NCBI GenBank assembly: GCA_945865325.1
Contig: CAMBFA010000015.1
Location: 1-37,141 of the forward strand
Source of the DNA: Candidatus Kuenenia stuttgartensis
GTDB lineage: Bacteria; Planctomycetota; Planctomycetia; Pirellulales; UBA1268
DNA: 37,141 bases
Reading direction: 5' to 3'
Of the stretch, positions 23,366 to 32,502 are shown piece after piece. The notes below the pieces were generated by a model. The model was not told the DNA's origin, made no database searches, and was given only the letters and a program-made list of their open reading frames with translations. Position 1 is the first letter of the stretch. Every line of letters starts with the position of its first letter. Position numbers and translations under genes: made by a program.

Positions 23366-24985
23366 ATGCCCACAGTCATCGTCGACGGTAAAGATATCGA
23401 GATCGGCGCCCACGAGCGGCTCAACTGCATCGAGGTCGCGCGCCGCGCCGGCGTGGAGATCCCCCATTACTGCTGGCACCCGGGGCTATCGGTGGTGGCC
23501 AGCTGCCGGATGTGCCTCATCGAGACCGGCACCCGCGACGCCGCCACCGGCAAGATCACGATGATGCCGAAGCTCGTCCCCGGCTGTCAGACGCCGGCGA
23601 AGGACGGCACTGTGATCGTCACCGACACGGCGTTGGTCAAGGACAGCCGGGCCCGCGTCGAGGAAGCGCTGCTCATCGATCATCCGATCGATTGCTCGAT
23701 CTGCGACAAGGCCGGTGAGTGCCTCCTTCAGGACTACCACTTCGAGCACGGTCAGGCGGAGCGGCGCACCGATCTGAATCCCTTTCACAGCCGCCGCCGC
23801 GACGTCGGCCCGACGGTCACGCTGTTCGTCGACCGCTGCATCATGTGCACCCGCTGCGTGCGGTTCACCCGTGAGGTGTCGGGGACGAGTGAGTTGATGG
23901 TGATCAACCGCGGCTCCAAGGAGGAGATCGCGGTCTTCCCCGGCTTTCCCCTCGATAACAAACTCTCCGGCAACGTCGTCGACCTCTGTCCGGTCGGAGC
24001 CCTTGGCGACAAGGACTTCCTCTACCAGCAGCGCGTCTGGTTCCTGAAGCGCGAGTCGAACGTCTGCGGTGGCTGCTCGGCAGGATGCTCGATCGTCACC
24101 GAACACAACCAAGACACCGTCTACCGCCTCAAGCCGCGTGAGAATCCCCACGTCAACAAGTGGTGGATGTGCGACGACGGCCGGTACGGCTGGCACCACC
24201 TCCACGATCCCGCCCGGCTCCTCTCGGCTGGCAGGCTCGTGTCGAGCAACGATGACCACGAGACGGTGGAGTGGTCCGACGTAACGACGCGACTGCGGCA
24301 GGATCTCTCCGGCGCCGGTCGGCTCGCCGTCGCCGTCTCGCCGATGCTCACACTCGAAGAGGCGTGGATGCTTTGCGCCGTCGCCCGTTCGATCGACCAG
24401 CAGGCGGCCCTGTTCGTGGGGCATGTCCCCGTCTCCGGCAGCGACGAATCATTCCCCGGGGGCTTCACGATCCGGGCCGAGAAGTGTCCCAACCGGATCG
24501 GTGTCGAGGCGGTCGTGGCCCTCTTCGAGCCGGAGATTCGCGGCTGGAACGAGCTCGTTCGGGCCGTCGGCGCCGGCGAGTATGACGCGGCGTGGATCAC
24601 CGCCGGTTATCCCCACGCCTGGATCGACGACACGACCGCGGCGCCGTTCGGAAAGCTGCGATTGCTCGTCGTCCAGGACTTGTTCGAGTCGCCGCTGTCG
24701 AAGCTCGCCACCTGGCGGCTCCCCGCCGCCGGTTTCGCCGAACGGGCCGGCACCTGGGTCAACGTTGCCCACCGCGCTCAAGTCTTCGCCGCTGCCGTCC
24801 GCGCCCCGGCCGGGGTTTGGCCGGAAGGCCGCCTCTACTGGAACATGCTCGGCCGTCGCGGACTCTACGACCCCGCGGCCGTTCGCCGGCAGATCGCCGA
24901 ATCGTCCGCCGCTCTGGCCGCGCTCGGCGGGGACCTACCCGCCGTCGGCGTCGATCTCCGCGTCGACCAACTCGCCTCGTCCTGA
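23366..24985 (+). CDS. nuoG: NADH-quinone oxidoreductase subunit G (short form)
   Basis: A 539-residue 75-kDa-type subunit that carries the Fe-S chain of the NADH arm. The [2Fe-2S] domain has YCWHPGLSVVASCRMC and PGCQTP. It is followed by the His-Cys cluster (DHPIDCSICDKAGECLLQDY) and C-x2-C-x2-C (CIMCTRC) with DLCPVGAL. An extra C-x2-C-x3-C (CGGCSAGC), with a Cys in WWMCDDG, would bind N7, a cluster absent from many complexes. The molybdopterin-like C-terminal domain is much shorter than in E. coli NuoG (about 900 residues). Its stop codon lies in a 19-bp tandem repeat, so the end may have been shaped by that duplication. There is no Shine-Dalgarno. Confidence 0.94.
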   Translation: MPTVIVDGKDIEIGAHERLNCIEVARRAGVEIPHYCWHPGLSVVASCRMCLIETGTRDAATGKITMMPKLVPGCQTPAKDGTVIVTDTALVKDSRARVEEALLIDHPIDCSICDKAGECLLQDYHFEHGQAERRTDLNPFHSRRRDVGPTVTLFVDRCIMCTRCVRFTREVSGTSELMVINRGSKEEIAVFPGFPLDNKLSGNVVDLCPVGALGDKDFLYQQRVWFLKRESNVCGGCSAGCSIVTEHNQDTVYRLKPRENPHVNKWWMCDDGRYGWHHLHDPARLLSAGRLVSSNDDHETVEWSDVTTRLRQDLSGAGRLAVAVSPMLTLEEAWMLCAVARSIDQQAALFVGHVPVSGSDESFPGGFTIRAEKCPNRIGVEAVVALFEPEIRGWNELVRAVGAGEYDAAWITAGYPHAWIDDTTAAPFGKLRLLVVQDLFESPLSKLATWRLPAAGFAERAGTWVNVAHRAQVFAAAVRAPAGVWPEGRLYWNMLGRRGLYDPAAVRRQIAESSAALAALGGDLPAVGVDLRVDQLASS

Positions 24986-25002
24986 CCAACTCGCCTCGTC
25001 CT
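24965..25002 (+). repeat. 19-bp tandem duplication at the nuoG stop codon
   Basis: GACCAACTCGCCTCGTCCT occurs twice without a gap (24965-24983 and 24984-25002). The first copy encodes the last residues of NuoG and the second is noncoding, just after the stop. It is probably a recent slippage or duplication event. Confidence 0.9.
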
Positions 25003-25079
25003 GACTGGTTCGGCCCCTCGATCGCTTCTGGCTTCCCTCCGACATCCACGCCCGTCCCGACCGCCACGAATTCCAGCCC

Positions 25080-26387
25080 ATGAATCTTCTCCCCTCTGCG
25101 GCAACCCTGGCGGCGCTTGTGAAGATCGGCCTGCTCGTCGGCGGGCTGATGACCGCGGCGGCCTATCTCGTGCTCCTGGAGCGGTGGATCGCCGCCTGGG
25201 TGCAGGATCGCCGCGGGCCGAACCGGGTCGGGATCCCACTCACGAAGATCCGCCTCTTCGGTCTCGGTCAACCGCTGGCCGACGGCCTGAAGATCATCCT
25301 CAAGGAAGATTTCACCCCCAGCCATGTCGACCGCGTCCTCTACAACGCGGCGCCGCTGGTCATTCTCGCCGCGTCCCTGGCGATCTTCGCGGCGATCCCG
25401 TTCGGGAGCGTCCTTCCGCCGCTGGGGATCCCCGGCCTCCCCGATCCGGTCCCCTTCCTCGTGGCGCCGGGCCTCGATGTCGGCGTGCTGTGGGTTTTCG
25501 CGCTGTCGAGCATCGCGGTCTACGGCGTCCTTCTCGGGGGCTGGGCGAGCAACAACAAATACGGCTTCCTCGGCGGACTGCGGTCAAGCGCCCAGCTCGT
25601 TGCCTACGAGATTCCCCTCGGCCTCGGGCTGCTCGGCGTCGTCCTGGCCGCCGGCAGCCTCCGGCTCGACACGATCATGAACGCCCAGGCGGAGTCGGGC
25701 GTGTGGTATGCGTTTGCCCAGCCGCTGGGCTTCATCGTCTTCATGGTGGCGAGCTTCGCCGAGGCGGCGCGGCTCCCGTTCGACCTCCCCGAGGCGGAGC
25801 AGGAGCTCGTCGGTGGCTACCACACCGAATACTCCGGCATCAAGCTCCTTCTGTTCCTCGTGGCCGAGTTCCTCCACATGATCACGGCGGCGTTCCTGAT
25901 CGTGATCCTGTTCCTCGGCGGCTGGCATCTGTGGGGTGTGACCGGATCGTCGCAGGAGATCGGCTGGATCCAGGCCCTGCTGCGATTCGGCATCCTCTCG
26001 GGGAAGATCCTCGGGGTGATCGTGTTCTTCATGCTCGTCCGTTGGAGCTGGCCGCGGTTTCGCTTCGATCAGCTCATGAATCTCGCCTGGAAGGTGATGC
26101 TGCCGCTGGGCCTGGTGAACCTCGTGACGGTGGCGACGGTGGAGGAGTTTCGCCCGCAGCTCGTCGCCGCCCTCGGCCCCGGATTCGCGCACGCCGTGGC
26201 GATCGCGCTCCCCTGGATCGCCTGCCTCGCCGGCTGGCTCGTGGCCGGGGTCTTCACCCCCTCGGGCACCGACAACACCCCGATCCTGACGCACGATCCC
26301 CTCGACATCGAGCGGGAGCTCGCCGAACACGAGCGCCTCGAACGCTCACCCCACGACGTTTCCCCGACACTGGCAGGCAGCCGATGA
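25080..26387 (+). CDS. nuoH: NADH-quinone oxidoreductase subunit H
   Basis: A 435-residue membrane subunit that forms the quinone channel at the interface with NuoB/D. It has about eight or nine hydrophobic helices and the conserved loops ERWIAAWVQDRRGPNRVG (residues about 31-48), LADGLKIILKED and FAEAARLPFDLPEAEQELVGGYHTEYSG. It is longer than E. coli NuoH (about 325), with additional length around residues 95-135 and in a polar C-terminal tail. The stop overlaps the start of nuoI (ATGA). Confidence 0.96.
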   Translation: MNLLPSAATLAALVKIGLLVGGLMTAAAYLVLLERWIAAWVQDRRGPNRVGIPLTKIRLFGLGQPLADGLKIILKEDFTPSHVDRVLYNAAPLVILAASLAIFAAIPFGSVLPPLGIPGLPDPVPFLVAPGLDVGVLWVFALSSIAVYGVLLGGWASNNKYGFLGGLRSSAQLVAYEIPLGLGLLGVVLAAGSLRLDTIMNAQAESGVWYAFAQPLGFIVFMVASFAEAARLPFDLPEAEQELVGGYHTEYSGIKLLLFLVAEFLHMITAAFLIVILFLGGWHLWGVTGSSQEIGWIQALLRFGILSGKILGVIVFFMLVRWSWPRFRFDQLMNLAWKVMLPLGLVNLVTVATVEEFRPQLVAALGPGFAHAVAIALPWIACLAGWLVAGVFTPSGTDNTPILTHDPLDIERELAEHERLERSPHDVSPTLAGSR

Positions 26388-26974
26388 AACCGACCGATCC
26401 AGCCATCACTTGGCTCGAAGAGAAACCGCTCGGGCTCACCGAACGGCTCTACCTCCCCCTCTTTTTCCAGGGGCTCTCGACCACGGCGCGGCACATGGTG
26501 AGCCGCAAAGTGACCGTGAATTACCCCGAGGTCCGCCCGACCATCGGCAACCCCCTCATCTACCGTGGCGTCCACCGCCTCAATCGCGACGATGCCGGCC
26601 GGGTGAAGTGTGTGGCCTGTTTCCTCTGTGCCACCGCCTGCCCGGCGCACTGCATCGACATCGTCGCCACCGAGAGCCCGTGGCCCGACCGGGAGAAGTA
26701 TCCGGAGAGCTTTACGATCGACGAGCTCCGCTGCATCTTCTGCGGGATGTGCGAGGAGGCCTGCCCCGTCGACGCGATCGAGCTCACGAGCCTCCTCGAT
26801 CTGACGGGAAAAAGCCGCGAGGAGATGATCTTCGACAAGGAGAAGTTGTTGAGCGTCTACGACATGACGAAAGATGCCGAGCCGATGAAGTCGAAGACGC
26901 TCGCCGCCGGCGGCATGGCGACGTTCGGCCCGGCCCCGGGCTCCCCCGCGGCTGGGGCGGGAGGCCACCACTGA
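26384..26974 (+). CDS. nuoI: NADH-quinone oxidoreductase subunit I
   Basis: A 196-residue 23-kDa-type subunit carrying clusters N6a and N6b. Two 8Fe ferredoxin motifs are complete: CVACFLCATACPAHCI and CIFCGMCEEACPVDAI. An amphipathic N-terminal helix (LYLPLFFQGLSTTARHM) attaches it to the membrane arm. A Gly/Ala-rich tail of about 30 residues ends in GGHH. The start overlaps nuoH (ATGA); the far longer open frame upstream is antisense or other-frame read-through. Confidence 0.96.
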   Translation: MKPTDPAITWLEEKPLGLTERLYLPLFFQGLSTTARHMVSRKVTVNYPEVRPTIGNPLIYRGVHRLNRDDAGRVKCVACFLCATACPAHCIDIVATESPWPDREKYPESFTIDELRCIFCGMCEEACPVDAIELTSLLDLTGKSREEMIFDKEKLLSVYDMTKDAEPMKSKTLAAGGMATFGPAPGSPAAGAGGHH

Positions 26975-27804
26975 TGGATCCCGTCGCCGCGACCACCCTC
27001 CCCATCCCCGGGCTCCTCCTCGCCGGGAGCGTCGCCGCCCTCGCCGCGAGCTTGTGGCTCCTCCTCCCCAAGACGTCCGACACCGTCAACTCACGGCGGC
27101 TGGGATTCCTCCTCGGTGCCGCAGCGCTGATCGGCTTCGCCGCCACGGGCCGCTCGCTCGGGGGTGTCGGCGAGGACGCCGTCTTCCTGACCGTCGCCGG
27201 AATCGCCGTCATCTCCGGCCTGGCAACGATCGTGACCCGCTCGCCGGTTTACTCGGCGATCTGGTTCGCGATGGCATTGGCGGGCGTTTCGGGGGTGCTC
27301 CTCGTGCTCGGTGCGCAGTTCCTCGGCGTGGCGACGATCGTCGTCTATGCCGGCGCGATCCTCGTGATGTTCCTGTTTGTGCTCATGCTCGCCCAGCCGT
27401 CGGGGATGGCGCCGTATGACCGGGTGTCGAACGAGCCGATGCTCGCGGCCGCCGCCGGCGCCGTTCTCCTTGGCCTGCTCACGCTGTCGATCGGCCGCCT
27501 CTCCGCCGCCGAACCCCCGGCCTGTTGCCGGCTGCCCTCGCGGGCGCAGGCCATGGCCGCCGCGCCTACGGAGGGCGCCGGATCGGAGGATGATCGGAGC
27601 GCGACGCTGCTCGCCCCGGCGACGGCCGGCGTGGAGAGTGTCGATGCCGACGAGGTCGCCCACCTCGGCGCCGAGTTGTTCGGCCGGCATCTGTTCGCTG
27701 TCGAGGTTGCGGGCGTGCTCCTGCTGGTGGCGCTCGTTGGCTCCATCGCCGTCGTGTCGCGGGGCGAGGCGACCGAAACCGACCACCGGAGGGAGAGCCG
27801 ATGA
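26974..27804 (+). CDS. nuoJ: NADH-quinone oxidoreductase subunit J
   Basis: A 276-residue membrane subunit with five predicted helices. The region GVATIVVYAGAILVMFLFVLMLAQP is the conserved third helix with the characteristic pi-bulge neighbourhood. It is longer than usual because of a soluble loop (residues about 180-230, with CC and many Asp/Glu) before the last helix. The start ATG shares one base with the nuoI stop (TGATG), with GGGAGG eleven bases upstream. Confidence 0.93.
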   Translation: MDPVAATTLPIPGLLLAGSVAALAASLWLLLPKTSDTVNSRRLGFLLGAAALIGFAATGRSLGGVGEDAVFLTVAGIAVISGLATIVTRSPVYSAIWFAMALAGVSGVLLVLGAQFLGVATIVVYAGAILVMFLFVLMLAQPSGMAPYDRVSNEPMLAAAAGAVLLGLLTLSIGRLSAAEPPACCRLPSRAQAMAAAPTEGAGSEDDRSATLLAPATAGVESVDADEVAHLGAELFGRHLFAVEVAGVLLLVALVGSIAVVSRGEATETDHRRESR

Positions 27805-28244
27805 TCCCCGCCACGCTGCTCACCAATGCCCTCCTCGTGGGGGCCGTTCTCTTCTGTCTCGGCCTGGTGGGGATCCTCACCCGCCGCAATCTGATCGTCA
27901 TGTTTCTCTCCGCGGAGTTGATGCTCCAGGGGGTGTCGGTGACGCTCGTCGCCTGGAGCCGCTACCACGGCGACTGGGGGGGGCAGGTCCTCGTGGTCTT
28001 CGTCCTCACCGTCGCCGCCTGCGAGGCCGCGGTGGCGCTGGTCTTCGTGCTCCAGGCGTTCGCCCGCACCGGTCGTCTCGATGCTTCCGCCTGGCAGGCG
28101 CTCCGGGAGGAGAACCTCCCCCGGGTGATCGACCATGGGCTCCCCGCCGACGACCGCGTGGTGCCGACGTGGCCCCACCTCTCTCCCGCCGGTGTCCTTC
28201 CCGAAGGGGACGATTCCAGATCCCTCGAGCGCGACCACGTCTGA
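27801..28244 (+). CDS. nuoK: NADH-quinone oxidoreductase subunit K
   Basis: A 147-residue MrpC-like membrane subunit. Three helices cover residues about 1-95, with the conserved intramembrane glutamates in FLSAELMLQG and VAACEAAVALVF, both needed for proton movement in the family. A soluble C-terminal extension of about 50 residues (DHGLPADDRVVPTWPH region) is absent from E. coli NuoK (100 residues). The start overlaps nuoJ (ATGA), with GGAGGGAG upstream. Confidence 0.94.
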   Translation: MIPATLLTNALLVGAVLFCLGLVGILTRRNLIVMFLSAELMLQGVSVTLVAWSRYHGDWGGQVLVVFVLTVAACEAAVALVFVLQAFARTGRLDASAWQALREENLPRVIDHGLPADDRVVPTWPHLSPAGVLPEGDDSRSLERDHV

Positions 28245-28326
28245 CCATCGTGCCGGCAAACTCCCCTGCCGGCCACCCGCCCCCGACATCGACGCCCGAC
28301 CCCCACAGGCCCCCGAACCGACTCCC

Positions 28327-30627
28327 ATGCAGTTTTCCGTCGCCAATCTCCTGGTGCTCGTTCCCCTGCTGCCGCTGCTGGGGGCTGTCTGCACCGTTCT
28401 CCTCGGCCGCCGGCTCGGGCCCCGGGCGCACCTCCCGGCCGTGGCGGGGATCGGCGCCGCCGCAGTCGTCGCGCTGCTTCTGCTTCTCGTCACCGCCAAT
28501 CAAGTCGGCGGCCGACATGCCGATCCGACGCATCCGGTCGAATCGGTCGAGATGATCTCGACGCTGTGGCAATGGGCCACCGTCGTTGACGCCCGGTCTG
28601 GCGATCTTCCCGCGGCGGAGGCCGGTGTGCCGATGGCTCCGGGCACGGCCGTCAGCGGCGGCACCTTCTCGGTCCCAATCGCGCTGCGTCTGGATCCGCT
28701 CACCGCCACGCTCCTGATGGTGATCACGGGTGTGGGGCTGCTGGTCGCCATCTACTCGATCGGCTACATGCACGACGATCCGGGCTCTCCCCGGTTCTTC
28801 GCGCTGGTGGCGATGTTCGTGTTTTCGATGTCGATGCTCGTGGCCGCGAGCAACTTCCTCCTCGTCTACGTCTTCTGGGAGGCGGTGGGGGCCTGCAGTT
28901 ATCTGCTCATCGGCTTTTGGTACACCAAGCCCGAGGCCGCGCGGGCAGCGAAGAAGGCGTTTCTCGTCAACCGGGTCGGTGACTTCGGTCTGGCGATCGC
29001 CGTGTTTCTCCTCTGGATGACCTACGGCACACTCAACTTCCACGACACGCACCTCGCCGACGGCACGTTCGTCGAGGGAATCCTCGGCCAAACCCGAATC
29101 GCCGACGAAGCCGGCTATGTCGCTGGCGCCGTCGGCACAGCCATCTGCCTGCTGATGCTCCTGGCGGCCTGCGGCAAGAGCGCCCAGATGCCGCTCCATG
29201 TCTGGTTGCCCGACGCGATGGAGGGGCCGACCCCGGCCAGCGCCCTGATCCATGCCGCCACGATGGTCACGGCGGGGATCTATTTGATCACCCGTTCGGC
29301 GCCGCTGTTTATGGGCTGCCCGGGAGCGCTCACGATGGTGTCGATCGTCGGGGCGACGACGGCGCTCGTCGCTGCGCTCATCGCCACGGTGCAAAACGAT
29401 CTCAAACGGGTGCTCGCGTATTCCACCATCAGCCAACTCGGCTACATGTTCGTCGCCCTCGGCACCGGCACGATGCTCGGGTTCACCGCGGCGATTTTCC
29501 ACCTCGTCACGCATGCCTTCTTCAAGGCCCTGCTTTTTCTCGGCGCCGGTTCGGTGATGCACGCCATGGGGGGCGTGATCGACATGCGGCGCTTCGGTGG
29601 ACTCAGGCACGTGATGCCGATCACGGCGGGGACGTTCCTGGTCGGGGCCTTTGCCCTCGCCGGCGTCCCCCCGTTCGCCGGATTCTTCAGCAAGGACGAG
29701 ATCCTCGCCTCGCTCCACGCCAAGGCGCACCCGGAAGCCCATGGCTCGGATCACGCCGCAGCGGGCTCGGCCGGGGAGCGACCGAGAGATCTCGCCGGCG
29801 GGGCGGGGCTCGTGGCAAACGTCCCCGTCCGCCCGTTTCGTCCGGGGTCGATGATCACCCGCGTCTCGCTTTCAGACGCGCATGACGTCTCGCCCGAGGC
29901 TCATGGCGTCTCGCCCGAGAAGGTGGGGCTCGACGCCCTCGACCATCCGTCGACTTGGCGGCTACTGTTTTGGATGTCGCTGCTCACCGCCGGACTGACG
30001 GCGTTTTATACGTTCCGCGCGGTGTTCATGACCTTCACAGGCCCGGTCCGCATCCCGAAAGAGGCCGGGCACCACGCCCATGAGTCCCCTCCGGCGATGA
30101 CCAACCCACTCCTTATCCTGGCCGCTCTTTCGGCGTTCTCGGGGCTCGTGCTCTTCGTCACCAACGCCCTGTCGAACTTCCTCGCCGCCACCCCGTCGCT
30201 GACCGCGCCGGCCGTGGCCCGTACGGCCGTCCCGCACGTCTTCCATTGGGATATCGCCATCCAGGGAACCCTCGCTGCCGCCATCGGCATCGCCGTGGCG
30301 GCGATCGGCCACCTCGGCCGGCGCAGCGATTCGCCGCAGATGGAGCGCTATCTTGGCCCCCTGGGAGCGCTGTTTGCCAACAAATTCTACCTCGATCAGA
30401 TCTACGCCGCGCTCATCGTTAAGCCCCTCGAGGCGCTGGCGATGGTCACGGCCTTCTTCGACCGCGCGATCGTCGACGGCACGGTCGATGCGATCGGCCA
30501 GGTGCCGCTCGCCTGGGGCTCGGCGATCCGCCGGATGCAGTCAGGCCTCGTGCAGCGCTATGCCTTGGCGGGGGTCGTCGGGGTGCTGGCGATCGTCCTC
30601 GCCCTTGCCTGGCAGCTTCGCCCCTGA
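28327..30627 (+). CDS. nuoL: NADH-quinone oxidoreductase subunit L
   Basis: A 766-residue antiporter-like proton-pumping subunit at the end of the membrane arm. It shows the core helices and motifs: VFWEAVGACSYLLIGFWY with the key Glu, KSAQMPLHVWLPDAMEGPTPASALIHAATMV with the key Lys, and LKRVLAYSTISQLGYMF. It is about 150 residues longer than E. coli NuoL (613). A major part of the excess is a hydrophilic insert around residues 465-540 (HPEAHGSDHAAAGSAGE; DAHDVSPEAHGVSPEK, itself a small duplication). The C-terminal lateral helix region is present. The start is preceded by a C-rich spacer without a Shine-Dalgarno. Confidence 0.95.
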   Translation: MQFSVANLLVLVPLLPLLGAVCTVLLGRRLGPRAHLPAVAGIGAAAVVALLLLLVTANQVGGRHADPTHPVESVEMISTLWQWATVVDARSGDLPAAEAGVPMAPGTAVSGGTFSVPIALRLDPLTATLLMVITGVGLLVAIYSIGYMHDDPGSPRFFALVAMFVFSMSMLVAASNFLLVYVFWEAVGACSYLLIGFWYTKPEAARAAKKAFLVNRVGDFGLAIAVFLLWMTYGTLNFHDTHLADGTFVEGILGQTRIADEAGYVAGAVGTAICLLMLLAACGKSAQMPLHVWLPDAMEGPTPASALIHAATMVTAGIYLITRSAPLFMGCPGALTMVSIVGATTALVAALIATVQNDLKRVLAYSTISQLGYMFVALGTGTMLGFTAAIFHLVTHAFFKALLFLGAGSVMHAMGGVIDMRRFGGLRHVMPITAGTFLVGAFALAGVPPFAGFFSKDEILASLHAKAHPEAHGSDHAAAGSAGERPRDLAGGAGLVANVPVRPFRPGSMITRVSLSDAHDVSPEAHGVSPEKVGLDALDHPSTWRLLFWMSLLTAGLTAFYTFRAVFMTFTGPVRIPKEAGHHAHESPPAMTNPLLILAALSAFSGLVLFVTNALSNFLAATPSLTAPAVARTAVPHVFHWDIAIQGTLAAAIGIAVAAIGHLGRRSDSPQMERYLGPLGALFANKFYLDQIYAALIVKPLEALAMVTAFFDRAIVDGTVDAIGQVPLAWGSAIRRMQSGLVQRYALAGVVGVLAIVLALAWQLRP

Positions 30628-30684
30628 TCCGCCGGTCGACCCATCCTCCACCGAACCACCGGCTCCACCGCGACATCCCCAGCC

Positions 30685-32502
30685 ATGAACCCCTTCTCCC
30701 CAGCCAACCACCTCATCCTGGTCATCCTCACGCCGCTGGTCGGTGCTCTGGCGGCTTGGCTGCTCGGGTCGCGCGGCGTCTCGGCGGTGCGTCAGAGCGC
30801 CGCGGTGACGACGCTGATCACGCTCACCGGCGCCGTCCTCCTCATCCTCCGTGCCCTTCCAGCGGTGTCGGCCGGGCACGCCTTCGCCGTCAGCGAGGGG
30901 CCGTGGCTCGTCGACGGGCCGTTCGACATCCGCTTCTCGCTCGGCCTCGACGGGCTGTCGATCTGGTTGTTCGGCCTCTCGGCACTCCTCTCGGTGACGG
31001 CCGTCATGGTCAGCTGGGAAGCGATCAAGGAGAAGCCGGTCGGTTTCTACGCGCTCCTGCTCATCCTCGAATCGGCGATGCTCGGCGTGTTCGCCGCTCG
31101 GGACGTGATGCTGTTTTATGTGTTTTTCGAGTTCACCCTCGTGCCGCTGTTCTTTCTCATCGGCATCTGGGGGCACGATGACCGCCGGCGGGCGGCGGTG
31201 AAGTTTTTCATCTACACCCTTGCCGGGAGCGTGCTGGCGTTCTTGGGCCTGCTCACGATCGTCCTTTGGAATGCGTCCCACACCGGCACGCTCTCCTTCG
31301 ACATCGCCAAGCTCACCGCCGGCCTGGCGGCCCATCCGCTCCCGATGGATGCCCGCGGGGGCTGGCTGCAGTGGTGGGTATTCCTCGCCCTGTTTGCCGG
31401 TTTCGCCGTCAAGGTGCCGATCGTCCCCTTCCACACCTGGCTGCCGCTGGCCCACGTCGAGGCACCGACGGGGGCGAGCGTCGATCTCGCCGGCGTGCTG
31501 CTGAAGATCGGCATCTACGGATTCCTCCGCTTCTCCCTCCCGATGCTCCCCGAGGCGACCGCCGCGGCCGCCCCCTGGATCCTCGGCCTGGGGGTGATCG
31601 GGATCCTTTACGGGGCGCTGGTAGCGCTGGCCCAGAGCGATCTCAAGCGGCTCATCGCCTATTCGTCGGTGAGTCACATGGGCTACTGCGTGATGGGGAT
31701 CGCGGCACTGGAACCGGTGGCTGTCGAGGGAGCAACGCTCCAGTTGATCAACCACGGCCTGTCAGCGGCGGGGCTGTTCGCGCTGGTCGGGATGATTTAC
31801 GAGCGCTACCACACGCGCTCGATCGCGAATCTCGGCGGGATCGCGGCGCGGGCCCCTTGGCTGGCGTTCATGTTCCTCCTCTTCACCTTCTCGAGCATCG
31901 GGCTGCCGGGGCTGAATGGCTTCGTGGGTGAGTTCATGGTGCTATTGGGTTCGTTCCAGCGGGCCTGGAGCGGCGTCGCATTCGAATGGCGCTCCTCGTA
32001 TCTCACCATGGCGGTCGCTTCGGTCGTGGGTGTCGTGCTCGGGGCCTGGTACATGCTCTGGGCCGTGGAGCGAGTGTTCTTCGGGGCGTCGCGGCAGCCT
32101 CCCGCCGACCACGGCCACGCCCCCCCTTCCAGCGCCGACCATGGCGCCAGCGGCGATGATTCGCACGGTCATGGCGGTCATGGTGATGGTGGTCATGACC
32201 ATGGTCCGGCGGCCGCCGAGCCGACCGACGATCTGCGCTGGTACGAATGGGCGGCGCTGGCGCCCCTCGCCCTCTTCGTTCTGTGGATCGGCCTCTTTCC
32301 GGCCACGTTCCTCGCTCCCAGTGCTGCCGCCGTGCGCACCGCCATGGCTCCCGGGGCCGCTGCCTTTGCCGCCCGGATGGGGGCCGTCCACGGCTCCCCC
32401 CTCCCCCAGACGGCCCAGGCCGACGCCGCCACGACGCTCCCCGGCGCGGCCATTGTTCCTTCCGATCCTCCTCTCACCGCCGGCTTCGAACGAATCCCAT
32501 GA
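30685..32502 (+). CDS. nuoM: NADH-quinone oxidoreductase subunit M
   Basis: A 605-residue antiporter-like proton-pumping subunit. Conserved elements include FYVFFEFTLVPLFFLIGIWG with the key Glu, PFHTWLPLAHVEAPTGASVDLAGVLLKIG with the quinone-arm-facing Lys region, and LKRLIAYSSVSHMGYC. An unusual loop at residues about 471-512 is rich in His, Asp and Gly (SADHGASGDDSHGHGGHGDG), a potential metal-binding segment between the last helices. The stop overlaps nuoN (ATGA). Confidence 0.96.
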   Translation: MNPFSPANHLILVILTPLVGALAAWLLGSRGVSAVRQSAAVTTLITLTGAVLLILRALPAVSAGHAFAVSEGPWLVDGPFDIRFSLGLDGLSIWLFGLSALLSVTAVMVSWEAIKEKPVGFYALLLILESAMLGVFAARDVMLFYVFFEFTLVPLFFLIGIWGHDDRRRAAVKFFIYTLAGSVLAFLGLLTIVLWNASHTGTLSFDIAKLTAGLAAHPLPMDARGGWLQWWVFLALFAGFAVKVPIVPFHTWLPLAHVEAPTGASVDLAGVLLKIGIYGFLRFSLPMLPEATAAAAPWILGLGVIGILYGALVALAQSDLKRLIAYSSVSHMGYCVMGIAALEPVAVEGATLQLINHGLSAAGLFALVGMIYERYHTRSIANLGGIAARAPWLAFMFLLFTFSSIGLPGLNGFVGEFMVLLGSFQRAWSGVAFEWRSSYLTMAVASVVGVVLGAWYMLWAVERVFFGASRQPPADHGHAPPSSADHGASGDDSHGHGGHGDGGHDHGPAAAEPTDDLRWYEWAALAPLALFVLWIGLFPATFLAPSAAAVRTAMAPGAAAFAARMGAVHGSPLPQTAQADAATTLPGAAIVPSDPPLTAGFERIP

